NCBI GenBank assembly: GCA_021464245.1
Contig: JADCRB010000016.1
Location: 7,478,129 to 7,542,128 of the forward strand
Length of the DNA: 64,000 nt
DNA from: Carallia brachiata
Lineage: Eukaryota; Streptophyta; Magnoliopsida; Malpighiales; Rhizophoraceae
Direction: 5' to 3'
Of this stretch, positions 22,141 to 35,165 are shown one piece after another; position 1 is the stretch's first letter, and every line of letters starts with the position of its first letter. Both the position numbers and the translations under genes were made by a program. The notes under the pieces are model-generated. The model was not told the origin of the DNA and ran no database searches. It was given only the letters and a program-made list of their open reading frames with translations.

Positions 22141-25100
22141 AACTCAGTTACAGGTGGCCGATGGCATCAAGTACAGGTAAGTTTTTCTAATGAAATATCG
22201 AGTTGGGAATCAATATATAAGCAGAAGCGTGCATGAGTTAAGTTTATTTTGGTCTATTAATATTTGAATCGTAAATTTATTTTTGTAAAAAAGAATAAAT
22301 AAAGATAATAATAAGTAAATTTTACTCTTAATTTATAATTACAATAATTTATATATTAATCATATTTTTTAATTATTCAAAGAGATTGTATGTCTCGTAT
22401 CAAGAAATTTTCGCAGATATGCATGCACTTATGGCATTTCTTTCGAATTGAAAATATGCATACACTTAGCATTTCTTTTTTTAGGCGTATGGCTATAATT
22501 GTACTTATCTTTTGTATTTTCTTTTCCCCATTTGTTACTTGGATGGTTCCTTTCTTCTTTTTGATGCGCCCATTTTTTTTGTGCCTCAAGATTCGGAACT
22601 CTTTTGGTTGGTTTTTACTCCGTTTTTGGCATTGGGTTAGTTAGGTAGCTAATTCTATAGAATCCATATACGCCTTTAGATAGCTGTCTTTGTTAAAACC
22701 AACCAGGTGTTATGATTAAAAAAAATTAAAAAAAAATCATACATGGATAACAATCTTCCTGTTTGAATGAGTGTAAATCTGACTGTGATCATGGATTATT
22801 GCATTAATCACGCACTACTAAAAAAAATACGAAAAAAAAATTGTAGTATCACATAAGTGGTTTCAAAGTAATAATAAATTGATATAATTTAGATGGTAGA
22901 ATTGATGGGAAAAAAAAAGATAAAATATCAGATATTATTATATAAGCCTGTATTACTTCATATTACTATTTAAATATAGTCATATGGTCTTATTTAGAAG
23001 AAAATTCACTGATTGCTGACCAAAGGTGGTGGGACACCCAGCTTCAACAAATTGCCTTGAAAAGAAATCACGCCATATATAGATGAGCTTTATTGTAATG
23101 GGTGATAAAGAAAAGAAAGACTAATTTGGTCAAAAAAAAAAAAAAAAAGAAAGAAAGAAAGAAAGACTTATTAAAGTGCGAGTTTTTGTAACTTCAAAAC
23201 AGAACCGGCATTTTGTTGACCAGAAGAATTAGTGGTACTTTCTTATACTTTAGTAAACCGGCAATCTAACTAAACATCCAGTGGTTTTCTTTCTAGTGAC
23301 CAATAAGCAAATTGGCTCAATTTTGTTGGTGAAACAAGGGTTTGGTTCACAATCCTAAATAACAATTGGATCGGATTGTCAAAAGAAAGTGAGAGAAAAG
23401 TCCTAATGTTTGGTGAACGTAAATAATCGATGTGAATCTGAGAGGAAGAAATGAATTGAGCCAATCATGGAAGAACAATTACGTTTTCTCAAGGAGTGAT
23501 GCAATTACTTGACATTGACAATAGAACTCTATATACATCAACTTACCACACTACATGCCCTTTTTTTCTCCTTCAATTATGGAAACTCAACATTTATGGA
23601 TTTGAATTCATCATATGGGTGTGGATTATCTTGACGCAATTATGATTCAGGTAAGGTGATATTACTTATGATGCATTTGTGATATCCAATATAAGTAGTT
23701 GTAATGTCTCAAACAATTATAATAGACAACTAATGATAATGATAATATAACTAAACATTTGTTATGAACTCGAATCGGTCTTTTATATATAGATTTTGGT
23801 TTGTGTAACATTTGTGTTGTAGATTAAGTTCAACGGGCCCAAACTGTTCTGGTTAGCTTCCAATATGAAGTTGAGTGGAAGTGTTTGTTTAATAGAATTT
23901 TCCGAATTTTGGAAAAATATATATGGAGATATCTTCTTTACAATAATGTTGCAGATTGGATTCTTCTAAGAATATGTTTTCTTTTTATATGGTTAGGCTC
24001 TTTTAGTTTCACCAATATAAATAGCCAATCAAAGACACCAGAAAGAGGTTTATCTATATATATATTATATATATAATGAGAAGTATAAGAATTCGATGGA
24101 GGCAAACACCAACGAAATCAACCAAAATAAGATGATTCATAATTTTAATTGGCTGATTATAAATAGTCAGAAGTAAGAAGACAATGCGATGCTGCTGATA
24201 GCTGTAATTGCGTTGCGACAAGGGGTTGAACGAGAGGCCCTTCCCCAACCTCCCCGATTTGTCCTTCTATATCTATAAGCTCTCGACCCCTCGTCTGGTA
24301 AATGATTAGGCAATGTGGACGGACAAGTTACGCATTAGGATAGAGTTTATCGTCGTTAAATATACTAAGTTATTTACATTAAATTTATGAGAAAATAAAT
24401 CTCAACACATTATAAATATCATTAAACAATTCAAAACTTAGTATAATCTATATACATTTAACCTTATTATTTAATTTATCACGATCTTAAATTTGTGAAT
24501 TCTCACATAGATGCAAGACAAATAACCACGTAAACTACCCAAGTGCTGGTACATGTTATTAGCTCGTATTCACATTGTCCTGTTGCCCAAATTACGAACA
24601 TGCAATTTGATCAATCGACCTGGCCACGGCGCGTGTACGGAGATCAAGGTCAATTATATTGTCACTTAGGTACCACTTGAATTTTTGCATGCAATGTACA
24701 TAATTTATAATCTGTTTGTTCAGACAGAGTAATATGGAAAAGGAAAGCCATCAGAAGGAGTTATGTCCGCATGGGTCTGCCGACCTTATCATTTGCGTTT
24801 TTTAGATGTTGGGAATCAATTTTCAATAGATCTTTCTTTCATCACAAGTCCACTTAGATTATAATATTTAGCTCGATATTAAAAAAAATTGAGTGAGCTA
24901 AAATTTGAATTCTCAATCTCTGCTAAGTTATTTTTCTCTTATAGTGTAATAGTTTAGCTTTTATTTATCTTTTTCTTCTTCTCATTACATTTTTTTAGTA
25001 CAAGACGCATGTGTAATTTAACGATGATTGATTAAAATTTAGAGTATTGCACATTTGCGCAAGATGTTATTAATAAGGTTTAGAAGTAACATTTCATACC

Positions 25101-25500
25101 ACCAAAGGTGTGGTTGCGCCACTCAAATTTAAATGCGAGATCTTAAATTTGAGTGTTACTACGGTTTTTTGGTAGAGTTAAATTTTCAACTTGGTGCAAC
25201 CTTTGCCATAATTTTTTAAATCGTTTATAGTAAGATTGTGAGACTTTACCTCTATTTTTACATTTTTTTACCAAAAAAAAGAAATAATATTTCAAATAAT
25301 TTAAAATTTTCATACATGACTTTGATAAATAAAAAAAAAAAGAAAATCTGAATAGATTAATTATTTTCTGAAAATTACTGATTCTGAAATTATTACAATA
25401 TTACGATGCTTATTTCTTGGTCTCAAAAAATATCAATTGTATTAAAAATATAATATATATATATATATATAGATCTGAATGTTGTAATATTTTTCTTTTC
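22141..25500. other. AT-rich intergenic DNA, no gene seen
   Basis: No reading frame longer than about 85 codons, and those present are compositionally biased. It contains poly(A) and (GAAA)n tracts (23130-23165), a (TA)n run near 25449-25470, and the small retroposon scar listed separately. Confidence 0.7.
23108..23166 (+). mobile_element. Minute retroposon scar with poly(A)
   Basis: AATTTGGTC plus about 17 A lies between two copies of an AAAGAAAGACT-type sequence, the right copy extended by GAAA repeats. A flanking direct repeat, a few bases of template and poly(A) are the signature of target-primed reverse transcription with extreme 5' truncation. The GAAA repeat makes the duplication boundary uncertain. 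Confidence 0.45.
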
Positions 25501-25544
25501 AAGAACAAAGCGATGTTTACACACGCAACGGTTGAAATTATAGG

Positions 25545-25623
25545 CACGTGTGTTCCAGGCACACGTCATGTCAACGGTTAGTTACTTGCCTTGTACCTGC
25601 CACAACATGTGATTTACACGTGT
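25545..25623. promoter_or_regulatory. ACGT-core (ABRE/G-box-like) cluster
   Basis: CACGTGT at 25545-25551, ACACGTC at 25561-25567 and the palindrome ACACGTGT at 25616-25623 lie within 80 bp. These are bZIP-type ACGT cores. No gene start is recognised nearby (the nearest is 6 kb away), so this is either a promoter remnant of a lost gene or chance. Confidence 0.4.
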
Positions 25624-25790
25624 CAGGAATCTGTGAGTTCAAATCCCACATGACATCACCCAGCTTAAGCTATCCTCCCCGGGTCCCGGCCCGACTAAAA
25701 AATGGAGCCCATACCCGCGGAAGTTCGCAGCCCACAATTTTTTTTTTGATCTTCTGGAGGAGGATAAAAATTCAAATTACATTAATACGT

Positions 25791-25848
25791 AGAAATGCAA
25801 CACCATTCAGTCAAAAAAAAAAAAAAAAAAAAGAAATGCAACACCATT
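25791..25848 (+). mobile_element. Minute retroposon scar with perfect 17-bp target-site duplication
   Basis: AGAAATGCAACACCATT occurs at 25791-25807 and again, identically, at 25832-25848. Only CAGTC and 19 A lie between them. A perfect 17-bp duplication enclosing a poly(A) tail is the expected product of LINE-type target-primed reverse transcription truncated to five template bases. Confidence 0.75.
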
Positions 25849-28800
25849 AATATTTTCTTGAAATAAACGAGCCACTCCAGAAAAAAGCCCATAATTTTCT
25901 TTTAGTCAATTGGATGACACATTTGTTCTGTTTTAAACGCAACCTGTTTCCACAACAAAAAAAAAAAAAAAATTTGTGTGATTTGTGCTTTTAATTTTTA
26001 TGACAAGGGATTGTAGTTTAATATTATTACAAATGTTTGTTAAATTTTCTATTTCTCATCATAATTATATGCTAGATTATTAAAAATATTTAATCAACAG
26101 TTAAAATAGTGTTGACACGATACTTGTTGTGCGTTGATGTATTATAGATTCTATCCAACAACTTATATTTTGGGTAAAATAATTTTTTAACATAATATGA
26201 GAGTTTTAGGACTTGATAATTTTGCATATTCAAATTTTTTTACACATTTAATTGTGAATTTTTATATATGTGATGGATCTATCTTTCGTTTACATTTTTA
26301 GTTTAATGAGCTTTTACATGAGAGAACATGTTAGAATTTAATATATAATTTATACATTAAATTTTTTTGAATAATTTAAATTTTTGAGTAAAACAATTTG
26401 TTAATAAGAGTAGCATCTTTTGACCAAAAAGAAAAAAAGAAAAAAAAAAGCAGGTGGAAGGATAATTCATAATTCTAACAAGCCAAAAATGCTAAATAGC
26501 ATGTTGTATTCTACTTTCTTTTTCCCTTCAATATAGGCCGAGCTAAGTGGCTAACCTATAACCTGTTTGATGTAAATCCTTTTTTTTTTTTGTTTTAAAG
26601 GACACCGTTTGATGCAAATCCCAAGCATATGTTTTTATTCTTTGAATTAAAGCGATTGCTGGACTATTCAACAAACTGTAGTGAGTCCAGTGGCGGCCTC
26701 TTTATTACTTTTTCTCAAAGAGAAATACACATTAATTAATGAAGTTTTGATCATTGTCTGAGGTGACACGGTACAGAAGTCATTGTCATAACAATACATT
26801 AAATTATGAAAAAAGATATGTAAATGTACTTGAGAGAGAATGTATAGTAATTTAAATTATTGAATAAAAAAATTAATTAAATTTAAAAAATAAAAATTAG
26901 ATAAATTGTTAGATATCATTAAATTAATTATGTATTTTTTTTATATTTTTTTAAACGTATTTGCATGCTAACTCTCTTAAATTATTAAGGCTAGACTTTG
27001 CAAAGGCAAGTCATTTGAGGAATGGAGTTAAGGGAAATATCTTGCCATATAAGTTAAATAAAGTTTGAGTAATATAAATTATTAAATAATTAAAATGAGT
27101 GTTTATTTATATTTTTTTAATTTATATTCGCATAGATTTGCTAGAGTGGCTGGACTCAAAGAAAAATTAAGGCGGTAGGAAAATATTATAATAGTTGTGA
27201 CACTTGAAGAAGGGTATCATAATAGATAAAAAAATAGATAAATATTTATTTTCATTCTCATTACTTTTTATTTGTTTATTTTTTTTCATTCTCATTACCA
27301 GTAATCCTCATTCTGATCACCTTTTTTATTTTGGAACTCAGCTTTGTTAAGCTCGTATAATTTTCCTCTTGTTAAGGCTTTACAAAATAGCTCACAAGTT
27401 ACGACATTCAAGTATTTTCGACAAATTCAGGCGATTTATCATTTTCTTTTCTTTTCTTTTTTTTGATTGACTCCAGAATTGAGATTTTATTTACAATTTT
27501 ACTGCCGCGGCATAAAAAAAATTAGTGACTCACGTTTCTCTTCGTTTACTCTCATTATATTCAATTAAGCTGATGGAAGAATATAACAAGTTTTTTTAAC
27601 AATAAGAACCAAAACTAGTACTACTTGTCTTAATATCTTAGGCAAAGTGATATTTAGAAAGGATCTATTAACCAAATCACACGCAAACAATTGCACAAAA
27701 AAAATATTTTCTCTTCAAGATGTTGGCGTTGACTTTTTTTTTTCTTGGTTTATTATTTATTTATTTTTTTGGTCTTGGACTATCCAGTATCCAGTCTAAT
27801 GGGCTGACTAATTTAAACTGATCCGAGTAGGATTCCGAAGGACGGCAAAGGTTTCTCAATAAATATTTAACACAATTGTATTTTTAAAAACTCAAACTCG
27901 AAATCTTTAATTAACTGGTGATAGACTTCTCCATCCGTATTAGTGTCTACTGGTTAGTTTACTTTTTTTCTTCTTTTTTCTTTTCTTTTGTTTTATTTGG
28001 GATAGGGCAATTAAGCGTTTGAAGGCCTGATTGATGCTGCCCAAAGGTCAGGGACCAAGTCTGCAGAGGCCGAAATGTTTAGAAGAGCAGGCCCAAATCC
28101 CCGAATACCCAATCCCCACAAATCAGACAAACACACACCCATAGAGAGAGCCACAAACCGCCAACCAAAGTTGACTCGACCGGTAAAGTTTTCGACCCTC
28201 GTTTAGAAGATTAAGGAGGTGTTGTGTGCCAAATAAAAAATTAAGGAGGTGTTTGTTTAGGAAAAAAATAATGTAGGAATAGGAATAAATTATTAAATTT
28301 TTATTTTTATTATTTATTTTATATAAAATGTATTCTCATTTTTTTTAAAAAGAGAATGAGATTCTCTACTTTAAAGAAATCATGATTCCTAGATTTACTC
28401 TATTAATTATTTTTATTCCTCGCTTAACTACTTTCAACTCTTTAATTTTCTCCACTACCTCATATTTTTATTTTTATATTGTTATTATATTATTTTTTAA
28501 TTTTATTTATTCATAAAATAATAATAATAATAAAATATTTTTATATTGTAATAAAAATTAAATATTTCAAATGTCAGGATAATAATAAAATTTTAAATAA
28601 TAATAAAATTTTATAGTTAAAATAATCGTTTATTTCTTATTAATAAATTATTTCATAATCTCTACGATATTATTTCATAATAAATAATAATAATAATAAT
28701 AAAATATTATTTTATTCTTATGTTATTATTGTCATTACCATTACTACTTATTAATGATATTGTCTAATATTATATGAGAAAAATTTAAATTTCAAAAAAA

Positions 28801-31579
28801 TATTTAAATTATCAATTAAAAAATGATTATTATTATAATAGCAATAAAATTTTATTTTAAGATTTTATATTTTATATTTATGGTTATCATTGTGAAGTAT
28901 ATTATTGTTATTATTATTATTATTATTAGTTTTTATTATAATTTTATTATTAGTTTAAGTTTTATTAGTAGTCTTTTTTTTTGGTAGTATATAAATTTAA
29001 TATAAATTTATTTTTAAGTTTGTAGAATGTGATTTTTCTTAACTCTAGTTTGTACCAATTTTCCTTTAACTAATGGTGTGTTTGGAGTGGGGAAAGAAAA
29101 AGATTGTGATGAAAAGAATGAATTGTTTGAAAAAGTGGGAAAAGTTGAGAAAAGAAATGTAAAGAAAAAAATAAATAATAATTTATAAAAGAAAAGTTAT
29201 AAAAAAATAAATTATTTAAATAAGTATACAAAATTAACCAAAAAAAATATAAAAAAATAAAAAATAATTATTACAATTTTCTTTCTTTTTTCTTTCCTTC
29301 CTCTTGTCAGGAGCGAGTCTCAAACCAATATACACGTATTTAAAAAACAAGATATAAATTCTGTCAAGTAGCACAAAATTGAAGGTACAGCGAGGTTACC
29401 CGAGTCTTTATCTTAAAAATCAAATTCAACTGCAATTTTTAATTCGATAAATTTAGAAAGTATATTTTCATATCGTATCAACATTGTGTTGATAAATATA
29501 ATAAATATATAACATAATTAGTGATATATATGTAATTAAAATTAAAAATTAAGATTAAACAATTTCTCAAAAAACACTCTATTAATTAAAAACTTAATTT
29601 CTATCTCTGAAATTTAAAGTTATAATTATAGAAAAAAGTATGAAATTTAAGAAAACAAAAAATACTTGTGATTACAAGCCAAATGAGTTTTTTAATAAAA
29701 AAAATTAAGATTGACAAAAATTTTAAGTTAATTGATAGGTTTTTCAATCAAATTAAATTATTAAAGATAAATTTTAATTATTAAAAAAAAAAAAAAAAAG
29801 AAGATTGTCATGAGGGATGCTTGTGTAATTGTGATGATTAGAAAAGCAGGCGGCTCGTTGCCTTGTGGTTGCTTAGCATTATCTGAGTCTCAGTCAGAGT
29901 CAGCTCTGCTAATGCAGCTGCTCTCTTTGAATTCCTTTCCACCCATTGACCCTTTCTCTCTGTTCACTTTTCTTTTTTATTTAAATAAAAAAAAAGTGAT
30001 GTTACATGTTCATATTATTATAATTTTTCATTATTCATATTTTATACTTATTTTTTTTAAATGGAACTTTGAATATAGTTAATTTTATTTTAAATTTACC
30101 TAATATATCCAAAACTTAAAATTTATCCACAATTTTTTTTATTAATACAGAATCTTAAATTTTTTAATGGGTATAAATAATACAGGGATAGATTTGTCAC
30201 ATAACTTTATCTAATAAAAAAAATCTAAAAAAAATCCATTTTATCCAGTCAACTTTTCTCTGCTATAAAAAAAAACTTCTCTGTTGATAAAAAAAAAAAA
30301 AACTTTTCCGTGACACGCTCCTAACGCGCCACTTGGGCCCACAGCATTAATTATCCGCCCACTCGCAACAAACCTCAAAGCGATGCCTCTGGCTCCAAGT
30401 GGGAATGGCTAGACATAAATGGTGCGTGCAGTCTCTTCGGAAAGAATTGCAAATTTACATGCGTTGTATCTACATCGAGTTTTTCTCTTTCAGTCTAATC
30501 TACAAAAAGTCCTTAGGAAGTACATTCATAATTTGTTTGATTGTGATATTTTAATTTTAAAAAAAAGAATTATGAGGGGGAAAATTATGAGAAAAAAATA
30601 AAAAATTAAACTTTTATATTTAAAGTATATAAAAATAATAAAAATAAAAATATATAAATAAAATTATAAACATAACCTTGCAAAAGATTGAATAATATGT
30701 TAAAGTTATAAAAATATCTTTATAAATAATTATATAAGTAGAGGGTACTTTAGTTATCATGTTTATTTATTTCTTTTATCTGTTTTTAATTAATTTTTAG
30801 TTGCTTTTTCTGACACTTTCTGATCCTTTTCTCATGAATTCGCAAACAAATAAAATTACTTTGAATTCTTGAATTTTCTTTCTAATTTGTTTCTTGCATT
30901 GCATGGTTGCCAAACACACTATTAAGGTCCTATAAATATTGGTCTTAAAAAGAAGATTGAAGTTTGTATTATAATTAAAAGATAGAGATTTGCAGGAGTT
31001 GAGAATTGAATCCAATTTTCTCTTTTATATAATGTTGATAAATTAGTCGCTATAAATAACTAATTATAAGATCTTATAAATATTATGGTGATAATTCCGC
31101 TAACCCAACTTTAGAACAGACCAGAGGGAATCGCAACATGAAAAATATTTGCATTTCGTTGCAAGATTGACATTATATAACTTTACATACATAACAAATT
31201 AACAATGAATAATTATGTAATAAATAATATTATTTTATTATTATTTTAAAAAAAATTACTAAAATTTTTAACTTGAAAAAAGCTAGATAAGCCAAGTCTC
31301 CTCATTTTCGGTGGTAATGCCTCATCTCCTCTGTATGGAAAGCACGCACTCGTGGACACTGGTTTCCCACCAGCGCCCACGGTATCCCCCCTCGAGCGCG
31401 TGCATGTCACGCTCTCTTTTGAACGCCACTTTGACCGCCCAAGTCCACGCGTTTGGGCCTTTTAAAATCCATTTTCCTTCCTTCATTATTCCTTAGTATG
31501 TTTTCTCTCTAAAAAACTTGCTTTCTTTCCTTCTCTCTCTGTCGGTCGGAAGTCGGACCGGATCTGAAGTAAGTGAAAG
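25849..31579. other. Gene-poor AT-rich region upstream of RDUF
   Basis: Very AT-rich with many poly(A/T) and (AAT)n tracts (for example 28520-28530, 28685-28705 and 28905-28925). MITE-like openings of the TGTTTGG type occur near 28243, 29080 and 30531; the last may end at TTGCCAAACAC near 30913. Three related words beginning AACTT(T/C)TCTCTG or AACTTTTCCGTG, separated by AT(A)n, lie at 30250-30312. The last 250 bp before 31580 is GC-richer and probably the RDUF promoter. Confidence 0.65.
31396..31452 (+). promoter_or_regulatory. CAMTA- and WRKY-type sites in the RDUF promoter
   Basis: GCGCGT at 31396-31401 and ACGCGT at 31447-31452 fit the CGCG cores of CAMTA calmodulin-binding factors. TTGACC at 31431-31436 is a W-box core. 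All lie 130-185 bp upstream of the start codon. Arabidopsis RDUF genes respond to stress and elicitors, which would suit these sites, but the assignment rests on short motifs. Confidence 0.4.
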
Positions 31580-32728
31580 ATGTCGTCGACGACGTCGTAC
31601 TGGTGCTACAGATGCACTCGATTCGTCACCGTTTCGGACACCAACAACAACTTCACGTGCCCCCGCTGCAACGGCGGCTTCGTAGAACAGATCGAGGCCG
31701 ACGATAATCGCCACGGCCGGGTCATGTACATGGTGACTAACAACGGCGAGAATCCTCGCGATTCCGGCCGTGTCCCCGCCATAAGATTCCGGCGGACCCG
31801 TCGCTCCTCCGGCGAGCGGTCTCCGTTTAACCCAGTCATTGTTCTCCGTGGCGGCGCTGCTGAGGACAGCGAGGAAGGGAACAACGGGTATGAGTTTTAC
31901 TACGATGATGGGTCGGGCTCGGGTCTGCGGCCCGTGCCGGCGACTGTTTCGGAGTTCTTGATGGGTTCGGGTTTTGACCGGTTGCTGGAGCAGTTGTCCC
32001 AACTTGAAGTGAATGGATTCGGGCGGCCCGGGAACCCGCCGGCGTCGAAGGCGGTGGTGGAGTCCATGCCGACGGTGGAGATAACGGACGCGCACGTGTT
32101 GTCGGAGGAGCACTGCGCGGTTTGCAAGGAGGCGTTCGAGCTCGGCAGCGAGGCGCGTGAGATGCCGTGCAAACATATATACCACTCCGATTGCATTCTG
32201 CCGTGGCTGGCCATGAGGAATTCTTGCCCGGTTTGCCGCCACGAGTTGCCGGCGGATAATCAGGAAAGCGAGAGCCTTGAGGAAGAGGTGTCGCCGGCGG
32301 GGAATAGCGAGGAGGAGATTGTTGGACTGACGATTTGGAGGCTGCCGGGAGGTGGTTTTGCGGTGGGTAGGTTCAACGGGGGCAGGAGAGGCGGCGAGGA
32401 GAGGGAGTTTCCGGGCGTTTTCACTGAGATGGATGGTGGGTTTGGCAGAAGTGGAAGAAGGATTTCGTGGGTCAACAGGAGAAACAGAAGGGGAGACACC
32501 GCCGGCAGCAGCGGCCGCGGCGGTTTCCGGCGGCTTTTACGGAATTTGGCGGCGTTCTTCAGGAGGGACAGGCCTAATTCGTCTAATTCGACGAATTCGA
32601 ATACTGGGTCAGATTCTGGTTCAATTAGTAGAAGTTCAAGCCAGTCAAGTTCTGGGTTTGGTAGCTATGTGAGGAGAAGAAGAGGAGGTTTGTATTTGGA
32701 AGCTGAAAATGGGACTGAAAGATGGTGA
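31580..32728 (+). CDS. RDUF: RING-H2 E3 ubiquitin ligase of the RDUF family (zinc ribbon, RING, DUF1117)
   Basis: Transfers ubiquitin from E2 to substrate; the Arabidopsis relatives RDUF1/RDUF2 act in ABA and drought responses. This is an intact single exon of 382 residues. The N-terminal zinc ribbon has Cys9, Cys12, Cys27 and Cys30 (WCYRC ... CPRC). The RING-H2 finger at about 179-220 reads [11 protein letters not shown], then [15 protein letters not shown] and [11 protein letters not shown], with all eight ligands in place. The C-terminal DUF1117 region (about 250-350) has [32 protein letters not shown] and [14 protein letters not shown], followed by a Ser/Asn-rich tail. No membrane segment is seen. 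The start at 31580 is the first Met and opens directly into the zinc ribbon. RDUF1 and RDUF2 are close neighbours of LUX and BOA in Arabidopsis, as here. Confidence 0.93.
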   Translation: MSSTTSYWCYRCTRFVTVSDTNNNFTCPRCNGGFVEQIEADDNRHGRVMYMVTNNGENPRDSGRVPAIRFRRTRRSSGERSPFNPVIVLRGGAAEDSEEGNNGYEFYYDDGSGSGLRPVPATVSEFLMGSGFDRLLEQLSQLEVNGFGRPGNPPASKAVVESMPTVEITDAHVLSEEHCAVCKEAFELGSEAREMPCKHIYHSDCILPWLAMRNSCPVCRHELPADNQESESLEEEVSPAGNSEEEIVGLTIWRLPGGGFAVGRFNGGRRGGEEREFPGVFTEMDGGFGRSGRRISWVNRRNRRGDTAGSSGRGGFRRLLRNLAAFFRRDRPNSSNSTNSNTGSDSGSISRSSSQSSSGFGSYVRRRRGGLYLEAENGTERW

Positions 32729-35160
32729 ATTTGGCAACTGATTAGGCAGATTTCTCTGGCTTTATTGTACCATTTTCATCCACAGTTTGTTTTATAGAGG
32801 TATATATATAGCATTAAACAGGCAAAGATTCGATTTTTAGTTCTTTTTTCTTCCCAGTTCTCGGCCTGAAAGGGCAAATCATTCCAAATTCTGATGAAAC
32901 TATAATTCTTGATACTTCCTGCAACATGGAGCAGTTTTGTTGAACTTGAAGAAATTGCTGTGAGAACGTAGATGGGTGGGTAGTTAAGGGTAGGAAACTT
33001 TGCATTGCAGAAGAGCACAGAGAGAGAGCACCGTGCTGAGCTTTCATTGGCTTCCTTATTTGTCAAAATTTGTGAGCTATTGATGCGAAATTAGTATTCG
33101 TTTTATTTATGGATATTGATTGTTCCTCACTCTGAAATCTATACTTCTTGTGGGGACGTCCCTGAATGCTGGAGAACAGTGTGATACTGTAATTGGCTCT
33201 TTTTTGGTCCTGCCTGTTATGGACAAATGTCCTTTGCTTTTGGATACCCGTGCTGCCGTTCAGAGCTTCAATCTAACAGGTCGCTCAAATGTGCAGGGTA
33301 AACCATATGCTCAAAAAGATAAATGGCAACGCCACTATAGTCATGCAGTAGATTTACAGTGATTTGTATTATTGAATTATAAAATAATATATTGAATTTA
33401 AAAAAAAAATTAATTAATTGTAAATTATTATTGAATAGATTACGTCTCTCATTAAATACATACATTAAATGTATACACGTAATCTTATTTTAGTTGTAGT
33501 TTACTTGCTGGGAGCACTACATACAGTCTACTTCGTGTGTTATGTGAAATCATGTATGCTGAATTCGCGGCTTTATAGCCTTAAAAGTTAAAAGTGCCAA
33601 CTTTTCCATGTGCCTAATTTTTAACAGCTATCCTCTTACTTTCACTTTGTACATTGTGGTTAGTGGGAGAATAATCTGGAGCTCAAGGAATAGGAGAAGA
33701 CAAATACCAAAGTTGGCAGTTGCATTATCTTGTTTATTTATTTTGGTGCTTTTGAAGAACTGTGTTACCCCACTACTGTTTTACGTTTTATCATCTTTGT
33801 TTAACTTGTATAATCAATATAGCGTTCATTATTAGTTTGATTCGCTAAGCCTTTTAAACTGTAAAGCTGACAGGCTGTTTTGTGAATTTTGGATCTTAGC
33901 AAGACTTGAAGCATTGTCAGTATGGTTAGAACTTAGAATTATCCTCGATGGCAATTCAGTTGAAGTTGGTCACGGTGAAATGAATGTCATGCACATCCAT
34001 TTGTTCTTCCATTCTCGACAAACAACAGGACTGTATCCACAAACACAAAGCTGTCCTCAAGGTCTGTTCCAAAAGCCACAACTCGTAAAGAGAAAGTATG
34101 ATTGCTTTGTAAAAATGGGGGCGTGCAAGTGATGGACCAGAGAGAGAGGATATGGAAGCAGAAAAAGCAAAAGTGGAAAGCAGAAAAAAAAAATCAGTGA
34201 GAGTGGTACTTGCTGCCCCTTTAATTAAAGTTGTCAACAATAACGAGATGCCATGACTTGTTTATATGGATGTAGAAGGAGACTGACATGTTTGAATTGC
34301 TAGTTAGGCAATATCATCTTTAAATAAAAGTAAAATTATATAAATATATTTAATAAAATACGTAAAAAAATATATAATTAATTTAATAAAATTTAATTAT
34401 TTTTTATTTTTTTAAATTTAATATATTTTTTATAATTTAATAATTTATATCATTATATACCTATTATACTCCTACGATTGCATACTTAAAAAATTTGTCC
34501 AATCATCTTTACAGTGTGCTCTTTCCTAAAAGGATCAAGCTTTTAATGCTCCTGTTGCCTGTTGCTGCTACTACCTTCGGGAAGCAAAATTTATTTTCTT
34601 GCTAAAATCAGTCATGAGACATGCCAAGAATTGAGGTAGTCAGCTGCGAACTTGGTGTCTTTGAAGCAAAGTGGTATTTGGACAAGAAATTGGGTCCACG
34701 TTGCTGAACTGGTTTAGTGTGACCTACCGGAGATTGGAATTTTTTTTAATGAGGGGGCTGCCGAGTATTCCATGGCACAAGCTACAGACTCTGTCTTATT
34801 ATATCCTTGTCTTTTTTTTTTCTTTTTTTTTTTTTCAGCAACAAAAAGAAGGCATCTTAGGTAGGTTAATTATTGTCGCTATTGGGGCAGGCCGGGCTCT
34901 ACCTATTGCTGCCCTCATTTATTTGTTTCCATAATCTCCTCCGCGATATAACACAGGCGATGTCAAATTTGAATTTCGCACTGTACCTAATTTTCTTTTA
35001 TATAAAAAAGAAATTGATATTGTAAATGAGTTCGAAATTTGACCATGCAATTACACGAAAGATTTAACAATAAGCACCCATATCAAGTGATAAATCCAGC
35101 TAAGGCTAACAGTGCAAATGCAATTGAAGTATTTAATATGGGCCAGCTACTCTTGCAGTA
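32729..35160. other. Downstream of RDUF, no gene seen
   Basis: The first few hundred bases are likely RDUF 3' untranslated sequence. The rest is AT-rich with short frames without homology. A fairly complex segment at 33480-34250 could be transcribed, but nothing in it supports a protein. Confidence 0.55.
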
Positions 35161-35165
35161 CTTTG

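Noticed and set aside
25568..25653. tRNA-like segment (ATGTCA...TGACAT acceptor-like pairing with GAGTTCAAATCCC T-arm-like words)
   Set aside because: Six of seven acceptor pairs and a T-loop-like sequence occur, but there is no D-stem and the anticodon loop lacks U33, so neither a tRNA nor a tRNA-derived SINE can be supported.
31493..32242. Long Arg/His-rich frame antisense to the RDUF gene
   Set aside because: It is the reverse-complement shadow of a GC-rich, clearly conserved coding region.
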